DNA of 50,201 nt. Source: Azospirillum sp. (GTDB lineage Bacteria; Pseudomonadota; Alphaproteobacteria; Azospirillales; Azospirillaceae). Of this stretch, positions 1 through 8,481 are shown piece after piece; positions within the stretch are counted from its first letter, which is position 1; each line of letters opens with the position of its first letter. A model generated the notes under the pieces. The model had not been told where the DNA came from. It searched no databases and worked only from the letters and a program-made list of their open reading frames with translations. The stretch covers positions 1 through 50,201 of the forward strand of contig JAIXPD010000082.1 of the NCBI GenBank assembly GCA_027486405.1, given 5' to 3'. The position numbers and the translations under genes were made by a program.

Positions 1-141
1 CGAAGAATTTACCGTCATCCCCGCGAAGGCGGGGATCCAGGCTTTCCCGTCAGAGCCACTCTGCGAACTCTGGATCCCCGCCTTCGCGGGGATGACGAAT
101 GTCCTAATAGAGGAATTTTAAGCCTTCACCCGATTGCCCTG
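1..141. repeat. Right part of a terminal-inverted-repeat element carrying a nested palindrome
   Basis: The window opens inside an element whose other member lies at 20491-20607. Bases 4-20 and 92-141 match that copy almost base for base, including the right terminus at 124-141, which ends in CGATTGCCCTG. The core at 13-97 is a long palindrome. Each arm (13-40 and 70-97) contains its own hairpin, CCCCGCGAAGGCGGGG. The left terminus lies before base 1, so the full size and any target duplication cannot be read. The element carries no gene and is probably a non-autonomous, MITE-like or REP-like insertion. Confidence 0.75.
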
Positions 142-256
142 TGTCGCACCGGTGTCGCACTGGACGCGCCCGCCGGTCCGTGCGACAAATCCGCTGACGC
201 AACAATCCGCAAACCAACACGGTTGCCCACCCCCAACGCCGACCCCAACGGTGGCC

Positions 257-910
257 ATGACCCGGATCCTGATCGCCGACGACCATCCCATGGTGCGCGA
301 CGCCCTGCGCAACGCCGTGCTCTATTCCTGCCAGGCCAGCACGGTGGAGGAGGCCGACAGCCTGGACGGGGTGATGGCGGCGCTGGACCGCCAGGACGGC
401 GATGTCGATCTTGTCCTGCTCGACGTCAACATGCCGGGGATGAACGGGTTGAACGGGCTGCGCGCGCTGCGCCAGCGGTTCCCAGCCACCCCCGTCGTGA
501 TGGTCTCCGCGCATGAGGAACGGCGGCTGGTGCGCGAGGCGATCGACAGCGGGGCGGTGGGCTTCATTCCCAAATCCACCCCGCGCGACGTCATCGCCGC
601 CGCCCTGCGGCAGGTGTTGAACGGCGACATCTATCTGCCCCCCTTCAGCGAGACCGAACAGGCGCAAGAAGCCGTCGAAGACGCGGAAACCGCCGACATC
701 GCCCGCCGCATCGCCACCCTGACCGCCCAGCAACTGCGCGTGCTGGAACTGGTGGGGACCGGCAAGCTGAACAAGGAAATCGCCTTCGACCTTGGCATCA
801 CCGAAACCACGGTGAAGGCGCACGTCTCAGCGATCCTGCAAAAGCTGAAGGTCTACAGCCGCACCCAGGCGGTGGTCATCGCCAACCGGGTGTTGGCCGA
901 CAAACGCTGA
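257..910 (+). CDS. NarL/FixJ-type response regulator
   Basis: This is a 217-residue two-component response regulator, the usual length for the NarL/FixJ class. The receiver domain (about 1-120) shows the acidic pocket D8-D9, the phosphoacceptor D56 in LLDVNMPG, and the conserved lysine in FIPKS. A LuxR-type helix-turn-helix follows at about 155-215 with the typical KEIAFDLGITETTVKAH segment. When phosphorylated it should bind DNA as a dimer. No histidine kinase lies next to it, so its signal and targets are unknown. ATG 257 was chosen because the receiver fold begins there. A GTG at 251 is possible. The frame is open further upstream but that stretch lies within and beside the repeat element. 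Confidence 0.9.
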   Translation: MTRILIADDHPMVRDALRNAVLYSCQASTVEEADSLDGVMAALDRQDGDVDLVLLDVNMPGMNGLNGLRALRQRFPATPVVMVSAHEERRLVREAIDSGAVGFIPKSTPRDVIAAALRQVLNGDIYLPPFSETEQAQEAVEDAETADIARRIATLTAQQLRVLELVGTGKLNKEIAFDLGITETTVKAHVSAILQKLKVYSRTQAVVIANRVLADKR

Positions 911-952
911 CCCGCCCCGCCCGGACCGGCCCCACCAGGCGATGCGCCCCCT

Positions 953-1813
953 TCAGGCGAAACGCTTGGCCCCGGCCACGCACAGCACCACCAGGGCGGT
1001 GACGGCGATCATGCTCCAGGCCACCGGCTCGCCCAGCAGCAGTCCGGCCAGCGCCAGCCCGAAAAAGGGTTGGAGCAACTGCAATTGCCCGACCCGCGCG
1101 ATGCCGCCCAGCGCCAGGCCGCGATACCAGAACACGAAGCCGATCATCATGCTGAAGACGGAGACATAGGCCAACCCGGCCCAGGCCGCCCCGTCCACGG
1201 CACCCCACCCGACGGGCATCGTCGCCAGCGCCAGCGCCGCCATCACCGGAAAGGCCAGCGCCAGCGCCCAGGAAATCACCTGCCAACCGCCCAGCCGCCG
1301 CGACAGCGCCGCCCCTTCGGCGTAACCCAGGCCACAGACGGTGATCGCCAGCAGCATCAGGCCATCGCCCGCCAGCGTCCCGCCGCCGGATTGGCTGAGG
1401 GCGAAACCGGCCACCGACAGGCTGCCCAGCAGCGAGAAGACCCAGAACACCGGCTTGGGCCGCTCGCCGCCGCGCAGCACCCCGAACAGGGCGGTGGCCA
1501 GCGGCAGCAGGCCGATGAACACCACCGAATGAGCCGACGTCACCTGTTGCAGCGCCAGCGCGGTCAGCAGCGGAAAGCCGACGACGACGCCCAACGCCAC
1601 CACGGCGAGCGGCAGGAGATCGCCACGCTGCGGGCGGCTTTGCCGCAACAGCGCCAGCAGCGCAGCCCCGATCAGGGCGGCGATCACCGCGCGGGCCGAG
1701 GTCAGAAACAGCGGCGAGAAGCCACCCACCGCCACCCGCGTCGCGGGCAGCGAACCGCTGAAAATGACCACGCCGCACAACCCGCTCCACCACCCATCCA
1801 TCCGCGCCTGCAT
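953..1813 (-). CDS. EamA/DMT-superfamily transporter
   Basis: This is a 286-residue integral membrane protein made of hydrophobic segments in two homologous halves, which fits the roughly ten-helix EamA (drug/metabolite transporter) fold. Typical family segments are visible, such as the early FLTSARAVIAALIGA and LQQVTSAHSVVFIGLLPL. Members usually export amino acids or other small metabolites. The substrate cannot be read here. An AGAGGG ribosome site precedes ATG 1813. The gene is divergent from the MocR regulator at 1962, a common pairing in which the regulator controls the transporter. That link is inferred from layout only. Confidence 0.88.
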   Translation of the reverse strand: MQARMDGWWSGLCGVVIFSGSLPATRVAVGGFSPLFLTSARAVIAALIGAALLALLRQSRPQRGDLLPLAVVALGVVVGFPLLTALALQQVTSAHSVVFIGLLPLATALFGVLRGGERPKPVFWVFSLLGSLSVAGFALSQSGGGTLAGDGLMLLAITVCGLGYAEGAALSRRLGGWQVISWALALAFPVMAALALATMPVGWGAVDGAAWAGLAYVSVFSMMIGFVFWYRGLALGGIARVGQLQLLQPFFGLALAGLLLGEPVAWSMIAVTALVVLCVAGAKRFA

Positions 1814-1889
1814 CGCACCCTCTCGTCAGAACCACCATGATCGGAGGACGACGCTACCCCGTTTCGTGCTGGCGCAACCAGGGACAGAG

Positions 1890-1934
1890 CCATACAATCA
1901 TGCCGAACTGTGTGGGTTCGGATGTCCATACGGT
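1890..1934. promoter_or_regulatory. Candidate MocR operator between divergent genes
   Basis: The 148-base gap between the EamA gene and the MocR gene holds an inverted repeat, CCGAAC (1903-1908) and GTTCGG (1916-1921). It also holds a direct repeat CCATAC at 1891-1896 and 1926-1931. MocR-type regulators commonly bind paired direct or inverted repeats in such divergent gaps. Assignment is by position and symmetry only. Confidence 0.4.
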
Positions 1935-1961
1935 TGACACCGATGCGGGGACGATGGGGCG

Positions 1962-3377
1962 ATGAACGACACGGCGAACACCCGCACCGGCGCGGTGATG
2001 GCGGCGATCCGCCGGAAAATGACCAGCCGCGCCCTGGTCCCGGGGGACAAGCTGCCCTCGATCCGGCGCTTTGCCGAAACCATGGGGGTCTCACCCTCCA
2101 CCGTGGTCGAGGCCTATGACCGGTTGGCCGCCGACGGCGTGATCCGCGCCCGTCCGGGATCGGGCTTTTACGTGTCGGGCAGCCTGCCGCCGCTGGCGGT
2201 GGCGCAGGTCGGGCCGCGCCTGGACCGCGCGGTCGATCCCTTTTGGGTGTCGCGCCAATCGCTGGAGGCCGGGCCGGACATGCTGAAGCCGGGTTGCGGC
2301 TGGCTGCCCGCCGATTGGATGCCGCAGGCCGCCATCCGCCGGGCGCTGCGCCGCCTGCCCCACGCCGATGATTCGACCCTGACCGACTACGCCAGCCCGC
2401 AAGGGTCGCCCGCGCTGCGCGCGCTGCTCGCCCGCCAATGCGCGCAGGATGGGCTGCCCGTTGGGCCGGATCAGGTGTTGCTGACCGGATCGGGCACGCA
2501 GGCGCTGGACCTGATCGGCCGCTTCCTGCTGCGCCCCGGCGACGTGGCGCTGGTGGATGATCCCTGCTACTTCAATTTCCAGGCGCTGTTGCGCGCCCAC
2601 CAAATTCGCATCGTCAGCGTGCCGATGACGCCGGACGGCCCCGACCCGGTCCTGTTCGCCCAGGCGTTGGCCGACCACCGCCCCCGCGTCTACCTGACCA
2701 ATTCGGCCCTGCACAACCCGACCGGGGCGACGCTGTCGCCGCAAACCGCCCATCGGGTGCTGACCCTGGCGGCGGCCCATGATCTGGTCATCGTCGAGGA
2801 CGATATTTTCCGGGATTACGAGCCGACGCCCTCGCCCCGGCTGGCGGTGCTGGACGGGTTGGAGCGGGTGATCCGCGTCGGCAGCTTTTCCAAAACGCTG
2901 TCGGCCTCGATCCGCTGCGGCTCCATCATCGCGCGGCCCGATTGGATCGAGGCGCTGACCGATCTGCAAATCGCCACCAATTTCGGCGGCCCAAGCCCGC
3001 TGGCGACCGACCTCATCACCACGGCCCTGAGCGACGGCGGCCACCGCAAGCATCTCGACGGCCTGATCCGCCGCCTGAGCCGCGCCCGCCGCACCGCGCT
3101 CGACCGGTTGGACAGCCTGGGCGTCCAACCCTGGCTGGCCCCGCGCGGCGGCTTTTACCTGTGGTGCCGCCTGCCGGACGGCCAGGACGCGGCGGCGCTG
3201 GCCCGCGCGGCCTTGCGGGACTCGGTGATCTTCGCCCCCGGCAACGTGTTCAGCGTGGCGCAGACGGCGGGCGGCTTCATGCGCTTCAACGCCGCCCACA
3301 TGACCGACCCGCGCGTGTTCGAGGTGCTGGCCCGCCTGCTGCGCGCCCCACCGGACACGCTCACGCCAGAAGATTGA
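1962..3377 (+). CDS. MocR/GabR-type regulator (GntR helix-turn-helix fused to aminotransferase fold)
   Basis: This is a 471-residue protein. Residues about 5-75 form a GntR winged helix with the signature GDKLPSIRRFAETMGVSPSTV. A linker leads to a class I aminotransferase-like domain (about 100-465). The domain keeps the PLP lysine at K311 (SFSKTLSAS), the NPTGATLS substrate loop, and the aspartate in EDDIFRDY. MocR proteins sense PLP and an amino compound rather than transaminate. The gene is divergent from an EamA transporter, its likely target. Its 3' end overlaps the convergent gene's stop by 17 bases (3361-3377), which is tight but not unusual. ATG 1962 starts at the helix-turn-helix. 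Confidence 0.92.
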   Translation: MNDTANTRTGAVMAAIRRKMTSRALVPGDKLPSIRRFAETMGVSPSTVVEAYDRLAADGVIRARPGSGFYVSGSLPPLAVAQVGPRLDRAVDPFWVSRQSLEAGPDMLKPGCGWLPADWMPQAAIRRALRRLPHADDSTLTDYASPQGSPALRALLARQCAQDGLPVGPDQVLLTGSGTQALDLIGRFLLRPGDVALVDDPCYFNFQALLRAHQIRIVSVPMTPDGPDPVLFAQALADHRPRVYLTNSALHNPTGATLSPQTAHRVLTLAAAHDLVIVEDDIFRDYEPTPSPRLAVLDGLERVIRVGSFSKTLSASIRCGSIIARPDWIEALTDLQIATNFGGPSPLATDLITTALSDGGHRKHLDGLIRRLSRARRTALDRLDSLGVQPWLAPRGGFYLWCRLPDGQDAAALARAALRDSVIFAPGNVFSVAQTAGGFMRFNAAHMTDPRVFEVLARLLRAPPDTLTPED

Positions 3378-4635
3378 CCGCTGCGGTGGAGGCGCCCGCG
3401 TCGGTCGGAACCGCCGCCGAGGCGTCCGCCCCGGCCAGCGCGCCACCGGAACCATCCCCGGAATCGGCCACAGAACCATCGGAGGTGGAACCATCAGAAG
3501 CGGTACCATTGACGGCGGTCCCATCCAGCGCGCCCTTGGTGCCGTCGGCCAAAAGCGACGAGGCGTCCACCCGGCTGCCGAACGCGGCCTGACGCAGCGC
3601 GTTGACCTCCTTCTGCGCGCCGTCGATCATTTTTTCGTCCTGCTTGAAGCCCTCCTTGCGCTCCTTGCGCACGCGGTCGGACTCCTCCAACTCGTTGGCC
3701 ATCTTGGCTTCGGTCAAGGCCCGCTTGGCCACCCGCAACACCGCCTCCACCCGGCGGCCAAAGGCGTCGGCCTCCTTGTAACGGGACATTTTCTGCGCGT
3801 TGTCGGTGATCAGGCTTTGCATCGCCGCGTGCGCGCTGGCCCGCTGGCCGCTGGGGATCAGGCCATCGCGCCCGGACAGGCCGGAGAGCATGCCATCAAC
3901 CAGCCGCGACAGCTCCGGCGGCAACCCGTCCTCCTTGCGCTCCCCCGCCGCCTTGGCCTCCGGGTCGGCGGTGGGCGCACCGGATGGAACGGTGGGGGGC
4001 GGCGTCGCCGCCGCCGCTGGTGCTGCAACAGGGGGTATGGCGGGGACCGCAACGGGAACCGATTGGGCCGGGTTGGTGGCCTCCGGCGCGGCGGTTTCAC
4101 CGCCACCACCGCCGACCCGCAGCGACAGGGTCAGGGTGGTTTGCTGAAAGGTCAGGGTGGTGACGGTGGTCGTGCGGGTGATCTCGGTCGTGCCGATGGC
4201 GGTCCCGGTTCCCGCAACGCCCATCTTGGCGGCTTCGGCCACACCGCTGGCGTATTCCTTGGCCGCACGCCCGGCCTCGCGCGCCAGGGTGGCGGCTTCC
4301 CGCGCCAATTGGGCCAGCTTGGCCGGGTCGCCGCGCATGGCGCGCATCATCCGCTTCAGGTCTTCGATCTTGCGTTCGACCTGCTCCAGCTTCTGTTCGG
4401 CCGCCGCCTTCGGCCCGCCGATGCGCCGCGCCTCCTCCAACGCGGATTGGGCGGTGGCGTGGTCGCGCTGCTGCTTGGGCGTCAGTTGGAAGGACCGCGC
4501 CGCCTGAGCCGCCTTGTCGGCCAACTGCCCCAGCGAATCCTTGGCGGTGATGTCCTTTTCCCAGGGCTTTTTGGCCTGCTGCAACCGGAACATGCCGTTT
4601 TGCGCATCCGAGAGAACGCTGAAGACGCCGCCCAT
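3361..4635 (-). CDS. Unrecognised coiled-coil, Ala/Pro/Gly-rich protein
   Basis: This is a 424-residue protein I do not recognise. The N-terminal third (about 20-130) is rich in Ala, Glu, Lys and Arg with heptad-like spacing around EQKLEQVERKIEDLKRMM, suggesting a coiled coil. A Thr-rich stretch (ITRTTTVTTLTFQQTT) and a Gly run then lead into a disordered Pro/Ala linker. A second charged helical region lies at about 250-360. The C-terminal 60 residues are Asp, Gly, Ser and Ala. No signal peptide or membrane segment is seen. ATG 4635 was preferred over upstream starts because a GGGGGG-rich ribosome site precedes it and the upstream frame is low quality. It converges on the MocR gene, overlapping by 17 bases. 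Function unknown. Confidence 0.7.
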   Translation of the reverse strand: MGGVFSVLSDAQNGMFRLQQAKKPWEKDITAKDSLGQLADKAAQAARSFQLTPKQQRDHATAQSALEEARRIGGPKAAAEQKLEQVERKIEDLKRMMRAMRGDPAKLAQLAREAATLAREAGRAAKEYASGVAEAAKMGVAGTGTAIGTTEITRTTTVTTLTFQQTTLTLSLRVGGGGGETAAPEATNPAQSVPVAVPAIPPVAAPAAAATPPPTVPSGAPTADPEAKAAGERKEDGLPPELSRLVDGMLSGLSGRDGLIPSGQRASAHAAMQSLITDNAQKMSRYKEADAFGRRVEAVLRVAKRALTEAKMANELEESDRVRKERKEGFKQDEKMIDGAQKEVNALRQAAFGSRVDASSLLADGTKGALDGTAVNGTASDGSTSDGSVADSGDGSGGALAGADASAAVPTDAGASTAAVNLLA

Positions 4636-5002
4636 GCCCGCCCCCCGATCAAAAACACCCCGATCATGGACGGAAAAGTTTAAGAGATCACCAACAGCGC
4701 TGAACCTTTGCGTGCGCCCGCCGCGTGCGGGCCGGGGTGCGTCATCCCGTCGCAGCCCTTGCCGCGCCTGGCCGCTGCCCGATGTTGTCGACCCAGACGG
4801 CGCGTGCATGGCTGGTTTGTATAACCAAGCGGAGCCGGAGGAGATTCCGACCCGTGGTTTTCCTTGACAATCCGACCGACTCCCCGCCTTATTCGGACTG
4901 TTTTTGTCCTGTATCCGATCCCCCCGCCGGGGCATCACGACGCAGGGCACAGACACACACCGCCGTCGCAACCACAGCGTTCGCAACCAGGGTCCCGCCG
5001 CC
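4636..5002 (+). promoter_or_regulatory. Leader region and candidate promoter of the suf operon
   Basis: This gap of 367 bases holds no credible gene. A perfect -35 hexamer, TTGACA, lies at 4864-4869. A weak -10 candidate, TTATTC (4889-4894), sits 19 bases downstream. A dyad TCCGA (4871-4875) / TCGGA (4893-4897) overlaps this spacer and could be the binding site of the Rrf2 regulator encoded directly downstream, giving autoregulation. The promoter and operator are inferred from position and sequence only. Confidence 0.4.
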
Positions 5003-5479
5003 ATGATCCGGCTGAGCAAGCTGACCGATTACGCCATCGTCGTGTTGAGCGAGATGGCCCGCCATGTCGGCGCGGTTCACACCGTCGCCCATCTGGCCGA
5101 TCGCACCGGCGTGCCCGCCCCCACGGTGGCCAAGCTGATGAAGGCGCTGACCCCCGCCGGGTTGACGCTGTCGCAGCGCGGGGCCACGGGGGGTTATGCC
5201 CTGAGCCGACCGGCCAACGCAATCTCGATCGCGGAGATCATCACCGCGCTGGATGGCCCGATCGCGCTGACCGCCTGCGTGGACGGGGCCGACAGCCAAT
5301 GCGGGGTTGAACGGCTCTGCCCGATGCGCGGCGGCTGGGAAAAGGTCAATTCCGCCATCCGTGGCGCGCTGGAACAGGTGACGCTGGCCGACATGATGGT
5401 CCCGGTTCTGTTCCCGCCCCCCGCCACCCCGTCCGTTGCGGCCCCCGCCCCGCAACCGGCGCTTGAAACGCTTTCTTGA
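5003..5479 (+). CDS. sufR: Rrf2-family regulator of the SUF operon
   Basis: This is a 158-residue Rrf2/IscR-like repressor. The N-terminal winged helix (about 1-80) starts MIRLSKLTDYAIVVLSEMA, typical of the SUF-linked Rrf2 subgroup. Three cysteines, C92, C100 and C106, sit where the family binds an Fe-S cluster, with CX7CX5C spacing. It probably senses Fe-S status and represses the operon it leads. Such genes are usually first in alphaproteobacterial suf operons, as here. The stop at 5479 is 18 bases from sufB. ATG 5003 was chosen because it matches the family start, and the longer upstream frame is not conserved-looking. The symbol is used for the role. It is not homologous to cyanobacterial SufR. 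Confidence 0.9.
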   Translation: MIRLSKLTDYAIVVLSEMARHVGAVHTVAHLADRTGVPAPTVAKLMKALTPAGLTLSQRGATGGYALSRPANAISIAEIITALDGPIALTACVDGADSQCGVERLCPMRGGWEKVNSAIRGALEQVTLADMMVPVLFPPPATPSVAAPAPQPALETLS

Positions 5480-5497
5480 AGAAGGACGAGGCACGCC

Positions 5498-6982
<1,485 letters not shown>

Positions 6983-7070
6983 ACGGCAACGACAATCCCC
7001 TCTCTCCGTCAAACTGGCAGGCTTACACATCGTCTAACAAGACAAGCGATTGGAAGAAAATGGCTTTAAC

Positions 7071-7154
7071 CGTCATCCCCGCGAAGGCGGGGATCCAGAG
7101 TTCGCAAGGAATCACATATGTTGAAGTCTGGATCCCCGCCTTCGCGGGGATGAC
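7071..7154. repeat. Long nested palindrome, left flank of the GIY-YIG gene
   Basis: The arm at 7071-7098 is repeated inverted at 7128-7154 around a 29-base spacer. Each arm itself folds into a hairpin through CCCCGCGAAGGCGGGG, so the whole can form a cruciform with side hairpins, as REP/BIME units do. It matches the palindromes at 13-97 and 7552-7636 in the arms but not in the spacer. It lies 88 bases after the sufB stop and would be transcribed into the suf mRNA. Confidence 0.85.
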
Positions 7155-7251
7155 AAGAGCCAAAACCACTCCGCTTCAATGTTTTGCCAAATGGCTCAGC
7201 GTGTGAATCCGTTTGGTACGCTGTGGAAAAGGATAGGTTGAGGAGCACGGG

Positions 7252-7545
7252 ATGGAGAAGAGTTTCTTCGTTTACATCCTGGCGAGCCGCACCAAGGGGA
7301 CCTTGTATGTTGGCGTCACATCGAACTTGGCACGCCGGATGATGGAGCATCGCGATGGCGTCATTCCAGGTTTCACGGATCAGTATGGCGTCAAACGTCT
7401 GGTTTATGTTGAGGAGCATGACACCGCTGAATACGCCATCACACGCGAGAAGCGGTTGAAGAGATGGAACCGGGACTGGAAGATCCGATTGATTGAGGAG
7501 CAGAACCCCGATTGGTCGGATCTCTACGACCGAATGAACGCGTAA
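7252..7545 (+). CDS. Small GIY-YIG nuclease-domain protein
   Basis: This 97-residue protein consists of a single GIY-YIG domain. The defining tyrosines are Y8 (FVYILAS) and Y19 (TLYVGVT). A basic SNLARRMMEHR segment follows with R28, R29 and H33. The catalytic glutamate is probably E66 in ITREKRLKRW. This is the UPF0213/YhbQ-like single-domain form. Cellular substrates of this subgroup are poorly known; the fold in general cleaves DNA. A GAGGAG ribosome site (7240-7245) is well placed for ATG 7252. The gene stands between sufB and sufC and is bracketed by two copies of the same palindrome, so it looks like an inserted cassette. A role in moving or processing the palindromes is inference. Confidence 0.88.
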   Translation: MEKSFFVYILASRTKGTLYVGVTSNLARRMMEHRDGVIPGFTDQYGVKRLVYVEEHDTAEYAITREKRLKRWNRDWKIRLIEEQNPDWSDLYDRMNA

Positions 7546-7551
7546 CAAACC

Positions 7552-7636
7552 CGTCATCCCCGCGAAGGCAGGGATCCAGACGATGAAAGACGAACCTTAT
7601 GGGACAGCCCGGATCCCCGCCTTCGCGGGGATGACG
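7552..7636. repeat. Long nested palindrome, right flank of the GIY-YIG gene
   Basis: This is the third full copy of the palindrome. The left arm is at 7552-7579, with one change in its inner stem (GGCAGGG instead of GGCGGGG), and the right arm is at 7611-7636. The spacer is unrelated to those of the other copies. It begins 6 bases after the GIY-YIG stop and ends 92 bases before sufC, so with the copy at 7071 it brackets the nuclease gene symmetrically. Confidence 0.85.
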
Positions 7637-7728
7637 GTTGCTTCAAAGGGCAGGATAAACGGTCGGAAGAAGGCGGTCGCACCCCGGCAAGCGTGGCGCG
7701 CGGCGTGAGAACAAGGACAGAGCACACC

Positions 7729-8481
7729 ATGATCGAAATCAAGAACCTGCACGCCAAGGTCGATGGCAAGGACATCCTGAAGGGCGTCGATCTCACGATC
7801 CGCCCTGGTGAGGTTCACGCCATCATGGGGCCGAACGGTGCCGGCAAAAGCACCCTGTCCTATGTGCTGGCCGGGCGCGACGGGTATGAGGTGACGGACG
7901 GCTCCGTCACCTATTACGGCAAGGATCTGCTGGCGATGGAGCCGGAGGAGCGCGCCGCCGAGGGCGTGTTCCTGGCCTTCCAATACCCGGTGGAAATCCC
8001 CGGCGTGGCCAACACCACCTTTCTGAAGACGGCGATCAACGCCATCCGCAAGCATCGCGGCGAAAAGGAACTGGACGCGATGCAGTTCCTGAAGCTGCTG
8101 CGCGAAAAGACCAAGGCGCTGGGCATGTCCGACGAGATGCTGAAGCGCGCGGTCAATGTCGGCTTTTCCGGCGGCGAGAAGAAGCGGAACGAGACGCTGC
8201 AAATGGCGGTTCTGGAGCCGAAATTCGCCATCCTCGACGAAACCGACAGCGGCCTGGACATCGACGCGCTGAAGATCGTGGCCGAGGGCGTCAACGCCCT
8301 GCGGTCGCCGGAACGCTCCATGCTGGTCATCACCCATTACCAACGCCTGTTGGACTACATCGTGCCCGATTACGTCCATGTGCTGGCGGCGGGCCGCGTC
8401 GTGAAGTCCGGCGGCAAGGATCTGGCGCTGGAGCTGGAAAAGAACGGCTACCGCGATTTCGGCGTGGACGAGGCGGCCTGA
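7729..8481 (+). CDS. sufC: Fe-S assembly ATPase SufC
   Basis: This is a 250-residue ABC-type ATPase that pairs with SufB and SufD in the SufBC2D scaffold and drives its conformational changes. Walker A is GPNGAGKST (34-42). The ABC signature is the SufC form FSGGEKKRNE, and Walker B reads FAILDETDSGLDID. The H-loop is in VITHYQRLL. ATG 7729 gives the family start MIEIKNLHAKV. A start at 7693 would add twelve residues and is less likely. The gene overlaps sufD by one base (TGATG). Because of the inserted cassette upstream, its expression may depend on read-through of two hairpin-rich stretches. Confidence 0.97.
   Translation: MIEIKNLHAKVDGKDILKGVDLTIRPGEVHAIMGPNGAGKSTLSYVLAGRDGYEVTDGSVTYYGKDLLAMEPEERAAEGVFLAFQYPVEIPGVANTTFLKTAINAIRKHRGEKELDAMQFLKLLREKTKALGMSDEMLKRAVNVGFSGGEKKRNETLQMAVLEPKFAILDETDSGLDIDALKIVAEGVNALRSPERSMLVITHYQRLLDYIVPDYVHVLAAGRVVKSGGKDLALELEKNGYRDFGVDEAA

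Noticed and set aside
2091..3524. 477-codon minus-strand frame opposite the MocR gene
   Set aside because: Gln/Arg/Ala-rich shadow of a clear regulator gene; the real minus-strand gene here stops at 3361.
7071..7636. Intron- or intein-borne homing endonuclease in a suf gene
   Set aside because: sufB and sufC are both complete with normal ends, and the GIY-YIG gene is a separate frame, so no gene is split.
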